Source of the DNA: Sediminibacillus terrae
Lineage (GTDB): Bacteria > Bacillota > Bacilli > Bacillales > Amphibacillaceae
DNA length: 64,000 nucleotides
Direction: 5' to 3'
Assembly (NCBI RefSeq): GCF_009602435.1
Contig: NZ_VZDQ01000028.1
Coordinates: 62,001 to 126,000 of the forward strand
The translations under genes were made by a program, and so were the position numbers. The notes under the pieces were generated by a model. The model saw only the letters and a program-made list of their open reading frames with translations, was not told the DNA's origin and ran no database searches. How positions within the stretch are numbered: the stretch's first letter is position 1; each line of letters opens with the position of its first letter. Shown here in pieces: positions 1-7,878 of this stretch.

Positions 1-278
1 ATGTAGACTCGGTTTTAGTCAACTATGGCTTCATTTCCTCCCTAGGCCCAATCAAGAAATGGGATTTGGAAATAGAAAAGAACAGTATAGTGGTGAATTC
101 GAAAATGGAAACAAATATTCCTGGCATTTATGCAGCCGGTGATATTTGTACCTACCCTGGCAAGGTCAACTTGATTGCTTCCGGATTCGGCGAAGGACCG
201 ACAGCAGTCAATAACGCGAAAAACTATATCGATCCCAACGCTCGTGTACAGCCAAAGCATTCCACAAGCATGTTTTAA
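1..278 (+). CDS. yumC: Ferredoxin--NADP reductase type 2, C-terminal part (cut by window edge)
   Basis: Only the last ~91 codons are present; the reading frame enters from the left edge with its first complete codon at base 3. The fragment contains [11 protein letters not shown] and the FAD-contacting block [11 protein letters not shown], followed by a [10 protein letters not shown] helix. This is the end of the thioredoxin-reductase-like ferredoxin/flavodoxin NADP+ reductase (YumC in B. subtilis), a homodimeric FAD enzyme that passes NADPH electrons to ferredoxin in the cytoplasm. A strong terminator follows at 298. The neighbouring yut genes match the B. subtilis yumC neighbourhood. The identification is firm; the N-terminus cannot be assessed. 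Confidence 0.93.
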   Translation, partial: VDSVLVNYGFISSLGPIKKWDLEIEKNSIVVNSKMETNIPGIYAAGDICTYPGKVNLIASGFGEGPTAVNNAKNYIDPNARVQPKHSTSMF

Positions 279-297
279 TTGCTCACTATATTTTATA

Positions 298-337
298 ACT
301 TGCAGAAAACCTAAACGTTTTTCTGCAAGTTTTTTTA
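298..337 (+). terminator. Intrinsic terminator of yumC
   Basis: A 12-bp perfect stem (ACTTGCAGAAAA with its complement) with a 9-base loop is followed directly by a T tract. It lies 20 bases after the yumC stop. Confidence 0.9.
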
Positions 338-360
338 TTTTCTGCCATAGCGTAAAAAAT

Positions 361-1031
361 ATAAACTGCGCAGTAACTGTAATGGGAACTTCCATTGCTT
401 ATCCAAAAAGCGTATTATCCACCGCTTCGGTAGCATACTTCACTTTCCGCGGGCACGGCTTCAGCTAACTTGGTAAAGAAAACCGCTTTACCAAGTGGAT
501 CTTCAGCTCGCGCTTTTCCCGCTGGAGTCTGCGTATGCTACCTGCGCTAAGGAGCATGCTGCTTGTCGTAAGTATAGAGAATTTTCTTTAAGCCCAACAA
601 GCCATCTTAAAAACGGTTGTCAGAAAACATGTACTTCTTTTCATAAAAAGAAAGTTGGAATTCTGTATTTGCTCCTTCTCTTGAACTTTCTGCCTTGTTT
701 TCCCAGCTATCTCCTTTGATGATACGGTGCATGAAGTATTATGAAAAAAATGCGAGTACACGCGTTTCTAAACAGAACGCTGTTCCTAGCGAAGAAAATA
801 CCTGGAGACTCCTCGAAAATACAAAACAATTTTCTTCGTGCGATGCATCGCTGCCGCAGCCTTCCTTGTCCTGCGGGAGGAAAGGCCTCGGTGAGATCCC
901 GCAGAGCGTCAGCTCGAGGAAGCTCACCAGCCGCCCGCGGAAAGCGCAGGGTATTTTCGCAGCGTCGAACTCCCACTCAACGAGTGGAAGAAGTTGGGAA
1001 GACAAATTCAAACCATGTCGCAGTTTCTATC
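361..1031. repeat. Composite palindromic element, copy 1 (inverted partner at 37407-38023)
   Basis: This 671-bp non-coding block fills most of the gap between yumC and the next gene. Its reverse complement aligns almost base for base with 37407-38023. It holds two GC-rich imperfect palindromes. One is at 430-541, with outer stem GTAGCATAC/GTATGCTAC and inner stem ACTTGGTAAAG/CTTTACCAAGT in the reverse complement. The other is at 797-955, bounded by AATACC/GGTATT. About 255 bases of AT-richer DNA separate them. Copy 1 carries a 59-base insertion at 813-871 that the partner lacks. Short reading frames cross it but none has a ribosome binding site or recognisable protein, so I treat it as non-coding. 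Confidence 0.9.
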
Positions 1032-1226
1032 AAAAGGGTAAAATATAGCTAACAACAAATTTCAAGACGGTTAATTAAAGCAAACTTCCCTCCCCTTAAC
1101 CAGCTTTTTGTTTAGAGACAGGATGGCGTTGGTATACAACTATAAGTAAGTCTTCCACTGGCTGCTGATAGGATGGCTGCTTGCGGGGATAATACGAATG
1201 GAATATGCCAATGGAGGTGCTTGTAC

Positions 1227-2054
1227 ATGGAAAATGAATTTGAAGATAGACTCATTCCGGCCACTTCGGTTGCCAGCGGGGTTGGTAAAGAGCTTCTGAC
1301 CGACCTTTATTGCTTCCCGATTCAAGTCGTCAATATGTATTTTTATGGACATCCTGGCGATAGATGGACAATCATCGATGCCGGAATGCCACGTTCAGCC
1401 GATAAAATCATAGATGCGGCAGAAAATCGATTTGGAAAGGATGCCAAACCGGAAGCCATTATCCTCACTCATGGACATTTTGACCATGTCGGAGCGATTG
1501 TCGAGCTGCTCGAAAAATGGCCGGTACCTGTGTATGCCCATAAGGATGAGTTGCCATACTTGACTGGCAAAGAATCTTATCCAGAACCCGATGCTTCCGT
1601 CGACGGCGGATTGGTCGCCAAAATGTCGCCGATGTTTCCAAACCATAGTATCGACATTTCCGAGTATGTCAAACCGCTTCCCGATGACCACTCGGTTCCT
1701 GGCATGCAGGGATGGGAATGGATTCATACACCAGGGCATACCAAAGGACATGTTTCCCTGTTCCGTGAAGAGGATCGTTCTTTAATTGCCGGTGATGCCT
1801 TTGTCACAGTCAAACAAGAATCGTTGTATAACGTAATGACACAAAAACAAGAAATCAGCGGTCCTCCTAGATATTTAACAACGGACTGGGATGCCGCAAA
1901 GCAATCCGTCTTCAAACTCAACGAGCTGGGACCTCTCCTGGCTGCGACAGGCCACGGGATTCCAATGACAGGAGATTTTCTCGCCCAGGAACTGCAAAAA
2001 CTCGTCGACAATTTTGACACCATCGCAGTCCCGGAACAAGGTCGTTACATGTAG
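1227..2054 (+). CDS. MBL-fold metallo-hydrolase
   Basis: The product is a 275-aa metallo-beta-lactamase-fold enzyme. The metal site is visible as HGHFDH near residues 80-85, HTPGHTKGH near 172-180, an IAGDAF aspartate near 190 and a late ATGHG histidine, so a binuclear zinc or iron centre is expected. There is no signal peptide, so it is probably cytoplasmic. The ATG at 1227 is chosen because GGAGGTG lies 7 bases upstream; an earlier in-frame ATG at 1173 has no such site. Family members include glyoxalase II-like hydrolases, lactonases and RNases; the substrate cannot be named. It stands alone between two blocks of repeats. Confidence 0.88.
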   Translation: MENEFEDRLIPATSVASGVGKELLTDLYCFPIQVVNMYFYGHPGDRWTIIDAGMPRSADKIIDAAENRFGKDAKPEAIILTHGHFDHVGAIVELLEKWPVPVYAHKDELPYLTGKESYPEPDASVDGGLVAKMSPMFPNHSIDISEYVKPLPDDHSVPGMQGWEWIHTPGHTKGHVSLFREEDRSLIAGDAFVTVKQESLYNVMTQKQEISGPPRYLTTDWDAAKQSVFKLNELGPLLAATGHGIPMTGDFLAQELQKLVDNFDTIAVPEQGRYM

Positions 2055-2106
2055 TATAATTTAACGATAAACAAAGTGGCCGGGACAAACACATGGACAC
2101 CAAAGC

Positions 2107-2152
2107 AAAAACCGAGCGAATTCGAAGTGTCAATCAAATTCGTTCGGTTTTT
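2107..2152 (+). terminator. Terminator after the MBL-fold gene
   Basis: A 16-bp stem (AAAAACCGAGCGAATT with its near-perfect complement) is followed by Ts. It belongs to a set of related CCGAACGA hairpins that recur in this window at 2730, 18574 and 59271. Confidence 0.82.
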
Positions 2153-2212
2153 CCTCGTATGTTCAAAAAACTTCTTTTTTCCTGTTGTTTGATCGGTGCT
2201 TCGCAGCGCTAC

Positions 2213-2329
2213 GGCAAGATTCTACGCGTTCCACGGGCACGGCTTCAACTTCCTCCGAAAGCACCAACCGCTTTCTTGCGGGATTTTCAGCTCATGCTGT
2301 TCCCGTTGGGGTCTCCGTATCTTGCCTCT
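2213..2329. mobile_element. Palindromic module flanked by a GCTAC direct repeat (MITE-like candidate)
   Basis: The 117-bp module begins GGCAAGAT and ends ATCTTGCC plus three bases, so it has short terminal inverted repeats. GCTAC occurs immediately on both sides (2208-2212 and 2330-2334), as expected for a target-site duplication. The related sequence near 43882-43887 runs straight through this point (GCTGC then ATTTTCGTG) with no module, which looks like an empty site. It encodes no protein. Any mobility would need enzymes supplied in trans; this is inference. Confidence 0.6.
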
Positions 2330-2591
2330 GCTACGTTTTCGTGGTCTTGATTTCTACATACCAAGAAAAATAAACAAAACCGTATTCTTCTATTGACTTT
2401 AGGTTTCTAAATAGAGACGAAGACGAAAAATCAGCAGGGGAAGATTCGTTATTCTTCAGAAATTGGAAGAGCAGATCAACAGCATAGGAAGGAAAATACT
2501 CCTCGCTTCCATGCGGTTTAGCTTTCTATTCGAAGCAGCAATAGACAAGACGGAAATCACGCCAGAAGAGAAACCATCTTCATTCAACGGA

Positions 2592-2705
2592 GGCAAGGTG
2601 CGTAGACTCCTGCGGGAGGAGCGCGAGCTGAAGATCCACTTGGCAAAGTGCTTTTCTTTGCCAAGTTAGCTGAAGCCGTATCCTCGGAAAGCGAAATACC
2701 TTGCC
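2592..2705. repeat. Palindromic module with GGCAAGGT/ACCTTGCC ends
   Basis: A 114-bp imperfect palindrome. Its outer stem is GGCAAGGT/ACCTTGCC and its inner stem ACTTGGCAAAG/CTTTGCCAAGT, with a conserved GCGCGAGCTGAAGATCC arm between. The same layout occurs at 37843-37954 and 430-541 with different but still complementary stem bases. CGGAG borders both ends (2588-2592 and 2705-2709). Confidence 0.8.
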
Positions 2706-2729
2706 GGAGTGGAGTGCTATTCATAAGAC

Positions 2730-2760
2730 AAAAACCGAACGAATTCATCGTTCGGTTTTT
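2730..2760 (-). terminator. Terminator after the HesB/IscA-type gene
   Basis: A hairpin of AAAAACCGAACGA and its complement around a short loop. On the minus strand it ends in a T run about 55 bases after the yutM stop. It is symmetrical and could act on both strands. Confidence 0.85.
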
Positions 2761-2812
2761 ACATTGGTCGCTATGCTTTTGTCCCAAGCTCTTGTTTTTT
2801 TGTGATTTTTGA

Positions 2813-3175
2813 TCAGCAATCCGGATCTGGCGTACCGGCATTTGTCGCTGTTTTGAAAGATGAACCACAGCCACAAGAAACGATGGCGTTTGGGTTATCG
2901 ATGGTGAATCCGCCGCCCATCATGTTTTGTTTAAAATCAATTGTCGTCCCTTCGATAATCGGGATGTCTTGTTGGCTGATAATCAAAGGAATGCCATTGC
3001 TTTCCTCGACTTTATCCAGCTCCGAATTAACTTCTTCATCGAACCCCATGGAGTAAGATAAACCACTGCAGCCGCCGCCTTTCACGCCAAAACGGAGGCG
3101 AACGTCGGAAGATTCCTCTTCTTTCATCATTTCTTTGATCTGCAGACTTGCATTGTCCGTAATATTGATGGTCAT
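2813..3175 (-). CDS. yutM: HesB/IscA family iron-sulfur cluster assembly protein
   Basis: The 120-aa A-type carrier has the three family cysteines at C36 (GGGCSGL) and C101/C103 (CGCGSSF), which bind an Fe-S cluster or iron during transfer to apo-proteins. It acts in the cytoplasm downstream of scaffolds such as SufU/SufB (encoded at 25667-30865) and beside Nfu-type proteins (yutI at 5322). The ATG at 3175 follows AGGAGGGC by six bases. The protein ends in an extra cysteine (C120). The neighbour dapF matches the yutM-yutL order of B. subtilis. Family assignment is certain; the exact client is not. Confidence 0.93.
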   Translation of the reverse strand: MTINITDNASLQIKEMMKEEESSDVRLRFGVKGGGCSGLSYSMGFDEEVNSELDKVEESNGIPLIISQQDIPIIEGTTIDFKQNMMGGGFTIDNPNAIVSCGCGSSFKTATNAGTPDPDC

Positions 3176-3277
3176 ACAAAGCCCTCCTAAATTTCCGTCT
3201 TCCCTCTTGCTTTATGATAAAGACTTATAGTCAATTCGTCTTCTTTAGTATACTAAGGAAGCGGGAATACATCAACA

Positions 3278-4141
3278 TTAACGCTTCCAATAAAAGGTTC
3301 CTGTTGTCGTTGTTTCTGCTTTGCCCCGCATCCAGACGCGGCCATCTCCAGCCCATTTGATAAACAAATCTCCCCCGCTTAGATGGACACAAACTTCCGT
3401 ATCCTTCTGGGCATACCCATTCAGAATACTAGCCACGGCAGCTGCACAGGCACCTGTTCCACAAGCCTGGGTGACCCCCGATCCTCTTTCCCATACCCGA
3501 AAATGCATTTCGGTTTCGGAAATCATCTCGATGAATTCCACGTTGACTCCTTCGGGAAACCGATCGTCGTTCGTAATCAACGGGCCGAGATCATACAGCG
3601 GGGCATCATTGATGTCTTCCACAAAAAAAACTGCATGAGGATTCCCCATAGAAACGGCCGTTAATTCTAAAAGATGATGATTCACTTCGAATACTTCCGA
3701 AATCACTGTGTCGTCATTTCCAAGCATTGGAATTGCCTGTCTATTTAAAATCGGCTTGCCCATATCAACCGTCACTTCCTCGACGGTATCTCCATCAAGA
3801 AAGACCTCAGCTGTTACATTACCGGCACGGGTCTCAATAACAAACTGCGTTTTATTTACCAGGTTATTCTCAAATGCGTATTTCGCGACACAGCGAAGGC
3901 CATTTCCGCAGTTTTTACCTTCCGATCCATCTTTATTGAAAATACGCATGCCCACGTCTGCTGCAGCGGTTGGATGAATCAAAATCAACCCATCTGAACC
4001 TATTCCGGTATTTACATCGGATACTTTCCGAGCCAAATCGACTAATATTGATTCTTCCACAGAAAAAGAAAATAAATTCAAAAATATATAACTATTGCCC
4101 AATCCGTGCATCTTTGTATAAGGTATTCCCACCTTGATCAC
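3278..4141 (-). CDS. dapF: Diaminopimelate epimerase
   Basis: DapF interconverts LL- and meso-diaminopimelate, the precursor of peptidoglycan cross-links and lysine, without a cofactor. The 287-aa length is normal. Both catalytic cysteines are present: C78 in NCGNGLRC and the second in QACGTGACA near residue 228, each starting a helix. The N-terminus KMHGLGNSYIF is the family signature, with IFLN where many members have VFVD. The start is an ATG at 4141. In B. subtilis this gene is yutL/dapF, also next to yutM. The lysine branch links it to the lysine riboswitch-controlled carrier at 18647. Confidence 0.95.
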   Translation of the reverse strand: MIKVGIPYTKMHGLGNSYIFLNLFSFSVEESILVDLARKVSDVNTGIGSDGLILIHPTAAADVGMRIFNKDGSEGKNCGNGLRCVAKYAFENNLVNKTQFVIETRAGNVTAEVFLDGDTVEEVTVDMGKPILNRQAIPMLGNDDTVISEVFEVNHHLLELTAVSMGNPHAVFFVEDINDAPLYDLGPLITNDDRFPEGVNVEFIEMISETEMHFRVWERGSGVTQACGTGACAAAVASILNGYAQKDTEVCVHLSGGDLFIKWAGDGRVWMRGKAETTTTGTFYWKR

Positions 4142-4194
4142 CTAGCCTCACGAAGTAACTGTTATGCCATCACCAGCAAGCAGGATGGCTCTAT

Positions 4195-4431
4195 TTATAG
4201 CATGGGATTTTCCTCAAGATACTGATAAACATTGTCCACTAATTCTTCTGGACTACCAGCAGTTACCGGTTCCCCATTTACAATCGCAACCAAAAACTGA
4301 GAACAAAGCCCGCAAAAGCTTGTACAACCATATTCTATGACATCTAAGTCAGGGTCTTTATCAAGCTCTTCCTTTGCTTTCTGCGAACCGCTCACTATAT
4401 TGTTAATACAAAATTCGATAGTTGGATTCAA
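4195..4431 (-). CDS. yuzB: DUF1450 family protein YuzB
   Basis: This 78-aa protein of unknown function matches the DUF1450 (YuzB) family, with a FCINNI start and a EYGCTSFCGLCSQ block that places three cysteines close together, suggesting metal or redox chemistry. I choose the second of two tandem TTG codons (4431) because it gives an N-P-T start like B. subtilis YuzB and the same 78-residue length; TTG at 4434 is one codon longer. GAAGG lies upstream at a long spacing. It sits among Fe-S assembly genes, but any link is inference. Confidence 0.85.
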   Translation of the reverse strand: MNPTIEFCINNIVSGSQKAKEELDKDPDLDVIEYGCTSFCGLCSQFLVAIVNGEPVTAGSPEELVDNVYQYLEENPML

Positions 4432-4599
4432 CAAATATTTCTACCTTCTTCCCTGACCAAACCCATGGTCTGTTATGTGGAGTCCTGCCTTTTGCATGCC
4501 AAGCAATGTGCACAAAAAGGTCCATCCTCATTGAATACTAATCGTACCACAGGGCGGCCTGTCCAAACAATTGTCTTTCGATAAGTCTATTTTTCATCT

Positions 4600-4920
4600 T
4601 CACTGTATTCCGTGTGCCTCCAGAGCCTGAAAAACTTTTTTCAAACGTGGATTTCCTTCGTCCACCACTTTGCCGTTTATCAACACAACAGGGTAAAAAA
4701 ATTCTTCATTTCGCACCCGCCTGGAAAACGCCTCCTGTTCTTCCTTGTCAGAAGGCTGGAAAATGTCTATATATTCGTATTCAATGGAAGCGTCCTGATA
4801 TTTCCGTGCAATGGCTGCTTGCAACCATTCATAGGTTTCTCTTGAACCTGGTGCGTTAACACAACTGGCGCAAATCTGATTCGCTCCATACACGGTTAAC
4901 TTAACAGATTGATCACTCAA
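4600..4920 (-). CDS. yuzD: YuzD family protein (DUF1462)
   Basis: The 106-aa protein has a thioredoxin-like look (LTVYGA, then CASC at about residues 17-20, then FFYPVVLINGKVVDEG). B. subtilis YuzD is about this length. A TTG at 4920 is chosen as start because AGGGAGGGG lies six bases before it; an upstream ATG at 4992 would add 24 residues with no homology or ribosome binding site. The CxxC and beta-alpha pattern suggest a redox or metal-transfer role, but the function is unknown. It is divergent from yutI, an Nfu-type gene. Confidence 0.85.
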   Translation of the reverse strand: MSDQSVKLTVYGANQICASCVNAPGSRETYEWLQAAIARKYQDASIEYEYIDIFQPSDKEEQEAFSRRVRNEEFFYPVVLINGKVVDEGNPRLKKVFQALEAHGIQ

Positions 4921-5240
4921 TCGCTGCCCCTCCCTTGCGGCTATATTGCCTTTATATAAGCGTTTTTCCAAGAAATCACTGTTATCCATCAATAATAACT
5001 GTTATTGATGGAAAGCTTTCATTTTCGGCTGGCTATACCCGGTGATGAAAGCCTTGAGGCTCCCCGCACTTTCCTGAAAACGCGGTTACTCCCCTGCCCC
5101 CTGCTAAGAAGACAATTGCATAAAGAAAAGCCACTTTCAAAAACAACAGCAATATCCTTTCCTTGCCATTATACATAAATTTAAAAGTTTATTTTACAAA
5201 TTCAACTTTAAATAATAAAATAATGATAAACACACCTAAT

Positions 5241-5258
5241 TGAGAATCAAAATCATTA
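5241..5258 (+). promoter_or_regulatory. Possible Fur-like box upstream of yutI
   Basis: TGAGAATCAAAATCATTA resembles the 7-1-7 Fur box (TGATAAT-N-ATTATCA). The left half has one mismatch and the right half about two. It lies 60-80 bases before the Nfu-type gene, where iron control would make sense. The region is AT-rich, so chance is a real alternative. Confidence 0.3.
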
Positions 5259-5321
5259 ATGATAGATTTTTTGCTTAAAACCATCTATAATAAGAAATGT
5301 AATCAGGAAAGGAGAAGATGG

Positions 5322-5546
5322 ATGATGCAAGAACAAGTACAAGAAGTGTTGAACAAACTGCGTCCATTTTTATTGCGTGATGGCGGGGATGTTGAGTTGG
5401 TTGATGTAGATGAAGGCATTGTACGTCTTCGCCTAATGGGAGCGTGCGGCAATTGTCCAAGTTCGACAATTACGCTTAAGGCTGGAATCGAACGGGCTCT
5501 CATGGCCGAAGTACCAGGTGTAACGGAAATCGAACAAGTATTTTAA
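5322..5546 (+). CDS. yutI: NifU C-terminal domain (Nfu-type) Fe-S protein
   Basis: A 74-aa stand-alone Nfu domain: [18 protein letters not shown] followed by [11 protein letters not shown], where the CGNC motif binds a 4Fe-4S cluster between two subunits. It serves as a carrier that passes clusters to target enzymes. The ATG at 5322 is chosen, with GGAG seven bases upstream; an earlier ATG at 5259 adds 21 residues outside the domain. A second ATG follows immediately. It is the homologue of B. subtilis YutI, and a good terminator follows. Confidence 0.93.
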   Translation: MMQEQVQEVLNKLRPFLLRDGGDVELVDVDEGIVRLRLMGACGNCPSSTITLKAGIERALMAEVPGVTEIEQVF

Positions 5547-5587
5547 AAACTTCTACAAAATGAGAATACAAAATAAACACCTCTTAT

Positions 5588-5634
5588 AAAAAAACGAAGG
5601 CAGCTGACCGTATCACAGCACCTTCGTTTTTTAT
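5588..5634 (+). terminator. Terminator of yutI
   Basis: AAAAAACGAAGG pairs with CCTTCGTTTTTT across a 20-base loop that has further internal pairing. A run of Ts follows. It may also serve thrB on the opposite strand. Confidence 0.8.
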
Positions 5635-5693
5635 TTGTTCCATTTAACCCATCCCGCATTGCGCGGCAACATCGAACCATCCCCGATGCGGGG

Positions 5694-5947
5694 GCGCAGT
5701 TTATACGTCACTGTTCAAGGCGTTTTCGCTTTTCTTTGTCTAGCTACAACGCCTATCGACTAGTAAACTTCCTTTGCCTCTGTGCGATAAAGAAGACTTG
5801 CCGATTGGTGTAACCAGAGGTTTAGTCGCCCTTATACCCCCTTGGGTGAAAGTCAACATCGTCGCTTTCGCTCCGTGTTTCCTTTATCTCCGACGGCGCA
5901 GTCCAGTTTATACGTCGCTGTTCAAGGCGTTTTCGCTTTTCTTACCT
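5694..5947. repeat. Second intergenic repeat family, running into the 3' end of thrB
   Basis: A ~50-base unit (GCGCAG then TTTATACGTC, GCTGTTCAAGGCG and TTTTCGCTTTTCTT) occurs twice in the same direction, at 5694-5741 and 5897-5947. Between the units is a sequence with TCTAGCTACAACGCC, GATAAAGAAGACTTGCCGATTGG and CGCTTTCGCTCCGTGTTTCC blocks. From memory of other Bacillaceae this resembles a common ~220-bp dispersed intergenic repeat, which I cannot confirm here. Its right end overlaps the last ~25 bases of thrB. Confidence 0.75.
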
Positions 5948-6818
5948 CCATGCCATTTGTGTCTACTTGGAGTTTCATCCAATGGCAGGTTTGGAAGTTG
6001 TTCTGCCATTCAGCTAGCAGTGATTCCGGTACGTCTTTTTCTGCCAAGGCTATGACAGTGGGGCCCGCACCACTTATGAACAAGCCATAGACCTCTCCTT
6101 GCAAGTAAGTCTGTAGTTGTTCAAAATGCGGTACAAGTTTTTTTCGGTAAGGCTGATGGAACAAATCCTTTTTCATCAAACTGCCGAGCAGCGGCCAATT
6201 TTGCTGGCAAATGGCTGCCACACTGACATTTGCTATACTGCTGGCATGGACACTTGTCTGAAAGGAGAGCTCTTTGGGCAGTACTGCCCGCGCAGCTTTT
6301 GTTTTCAACTCAAATTCAGGAATCATTGCGATTAGTGATACATTTTCAAACGGGAGCTGAACACAGTTTACTTCCTCTTGATAATGCCCAATCACGCATC
6401 CCCCGAGCAGAGAAGGGGCTACATTATCTGGATGCCCTTCGATAGCTGTAGCAATAGCCAGCTTTTCTTCTGTTTTCAACTGCAAATCAAGCAGCTGACT
6501 GGCCAGCTCTATCCCGGCCAAAGTGGCAGTCGCACTGCTGCCGAGTCCTCTGGCAAGCGGAATCTCGCTCTTTACTTTCACTTGGCATGGAGGTAACTGT
6601 GCAAAACCATACTTTCGGGCCACCTTATCAGCAATCTGATAGATGAAATTGTCTTTCCCCGAAGGGAGGTCCTGCAACGTCTTCGAAAGGGGAATGAATT
6701 CCCATGCATCGGACTTATTTGCCTCCAGTTCCAAATACAGATTCAGGGCCAAACCGATCGAATCGAAACCTGCACCTAAATTAGAGGTACTGCATGGAAT
6801 TTTGACGGTGAAATTCAT
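5922..6818 (-). CDS. thrB: Homoserine kinase
   Basis: ThrB phosphorylates homoserine to O-phosphohomoserine in threonine synthesis. The 298-aa GHMP kinase has the ATP-binding loop [14 protein letters not shown] at about residues 88-101, an N-terminal [10 protein letters not shown] motif, and a C-terminal ISGAGPT loop. Its start overlaps the thrC stop (ATGA), so translation is probably coupled; no strong ribosome binding site is visible. The last residues (RKAKTP and stop) are encoded by a dispersed repeat, so the native C-terminus seems to have been replaced. It is the last gene of hom-thrC-thrB. Confidence 0.95.
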   Translation of the reverse strand: MNFTVKIPCSTSNLGAGFDSIGLALNLYLELEANKSDAWEFIPLSKTLQDLPSGKDNFIYQIADKVARKYGFAQLPPCQVKVKSEIPLARGLGSSATATLAGIELASQLLDLQLKTEEKLAIATAIEGHPDNVAPSLLGGCVIGHYQEEVNCVQLPFENVSLIAMIPEFELKTKAARAVLPKELSFQTSVHASSIANVSVAAICQQNWPLLGSLMKKDLFHQPYRKKLVPHFEQLQTYLQGEVYGLFISGAGPTVIALAEKDVPESLLAEWQNNFQTCHWMKLQVDTNGMEVRKAKTP

Positions 6819-7876
6819 ACAAGGACACGGCCTCTGATTTCCCCTGCAATTTTTTCCTGATCATTCGGAAGCACCTTTGGTTTGATGGTGCTATAATCAA
6901 TAGCAGTGTCGGGGTCTTTCAAACCATTTCCGGTCAAAACTGTCACAATGGTCGATCCCTTTTCCAGCTGGTTGTTTCTGTCGGCTTTGAACAAGCCGGC
7001 CACCGAGGCACAGGATGCAGGTTCTGCAAAAATCCCTTCATTGGCAGCGAGCCATTGATAAGCAGCGATCATTTCTTCATCTGTTACTTCGTCAATTGCG
7101 CCACCTGATTCGTTACGTGCTTGTACTGCGCCCTTCCAACTGGCCGGATTGCCGATTCTGATTGCAGTTCCTACGGTTTCCGGTTTTTCGAATACGCGGT
7201 CATGAACGATTGCAGCCGCTCCACTTGCTTCATACCCCATCATTTTTGGAAGACCGGATCGATGTCTTTCATTAAATTCTTTGAATCCTTTCCAGTAGGC
7301 CGTGATATTCCCTGCATTTCCAACAGGTATAAATAAGTAATCCGGAGCTTTTCCAAGCTCTTCACAAACTTCAAAGGCGGCGGTTTTTTGCCCTTCTATC
7401 CGATAAGGGTTCACCGAATTCACCAGCGTGACATTTTGTTCCTTGCTTATTTGCCTTACCGCCTTAAGCGCGTCATCAAAATTTCCTTCAATCGAAAACA
7501 CTTCCGCCCCATACATCACAGCCTGTGCAAGCTTCCCCTGCGCAATTTTCCCTTCCGGAATAACGACGATGCACTTTAAACCAGCTCTTGAGGCAAAGGC
7601 TGCAGCAGATGCACTTGTGTTTCCGGTCGATGCGCAAATGACGGCATTCGCTCCTTCTTCCACCGCTTTTGCAATAGCCAGCACCATGCCCCGATCCTTA
7701 AAGGAACCGGTAGGATTCGCTCCTTCCACTTTGGCATACACTTGCACAGACAACTGTTCCGATAATTTTTCCAGCTTAATCAGCGGCGTATTCCCCTCTT
7801 GCAAACTCACACTGGGCGTGTTTGCATTTACCGGCAAAAAATCCTGATACTGCTTTAACAATCCCTGCCAAGCCAT
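6815..7876 (-). CDS. thrC: Threonine synthase
   Basis: ThrC is a PLP enzyme that converts O-phosphohomoserine to threonine. The 353-aa protein shows EGNTPLI, the PLP-lysine motif GSFKDRGM near residue 59, [13 protein letters not shown] (phosphate/substrate loop) and VLTGNGLKD near the end. Of two close ATGs I choose 7876, since GGGGAGG sits seven bases before it while it abuts the one at 7882; the shorter start also matches the family N-terminus. The gene overlaps hom and thrB, giving a tight operon. Confidence 0.95.
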   Translation of the reverse strand: MAWQGLLKQYQDFLPVNANTPSVSLQEGNTPLIKLEKLSEQLSVQVYAKVEGANPTGSFKDRGMVLAIAKAVEEGANAVICASTGNTSASAAAFASRAGLKCIVVIPEGKIAQGKLAQAVMYGAEVFSIEGNFDDALKAVRQISKEQNVTLVNSVNPYRIEGQKTAAFEVCEELGKAPDYLFIPVGNAGNITAYWKGFKEFNERHRSGLPKMMGYEASGAAAIVHDRVFEKPETVGTAIRIGNPASWKGAVQARNESGGAIDEVTDEEMIAAYQWLAANEGIFAEPASCASVAGLFKADRNNQLEKGSTIVTVLTGNGLKDPDTAIDYSTIKPKVLPNDQEKIAGEIRGRVLV

Positions 7877-7878
7877 GT

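Larger units (their letters stand above)
2076..2775. repeat. Composite palindromic element with two inverted modules
   Basis: This block fills the gap between two convergent genes. It starts with an AGTGGCC(G)GGACAAA segment and a hairpin terminator, holds one palindromic module at 2213-2329 and a second in opposite orientation at 2592-2705, and ends with another CCGAACGA-type hairpin at 2730-2760. The left part and the right flank are shared with 43739-44150. The short reading frames in it lack ribosome binding sites and are not supported as genes. Confidence 0.8.

Noticed and set aside
695-1052. Overlapping reading frames of about 90-117 codons on both strands inside the element at 361-1031
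   Set aside because: They exist on both strands, change with the 59-base insertion, have no ribosome binding site, and are broken in the near-identical copy at 37407-38023.
2463-2669. A 68-codon plus-strand frame with a partner on the minus strand
   Set aside because: It is read through a palindromic module. The related module at 37843-37954 gives a similar short C-terminus only because the DNA is repeated; no start signals or homology.
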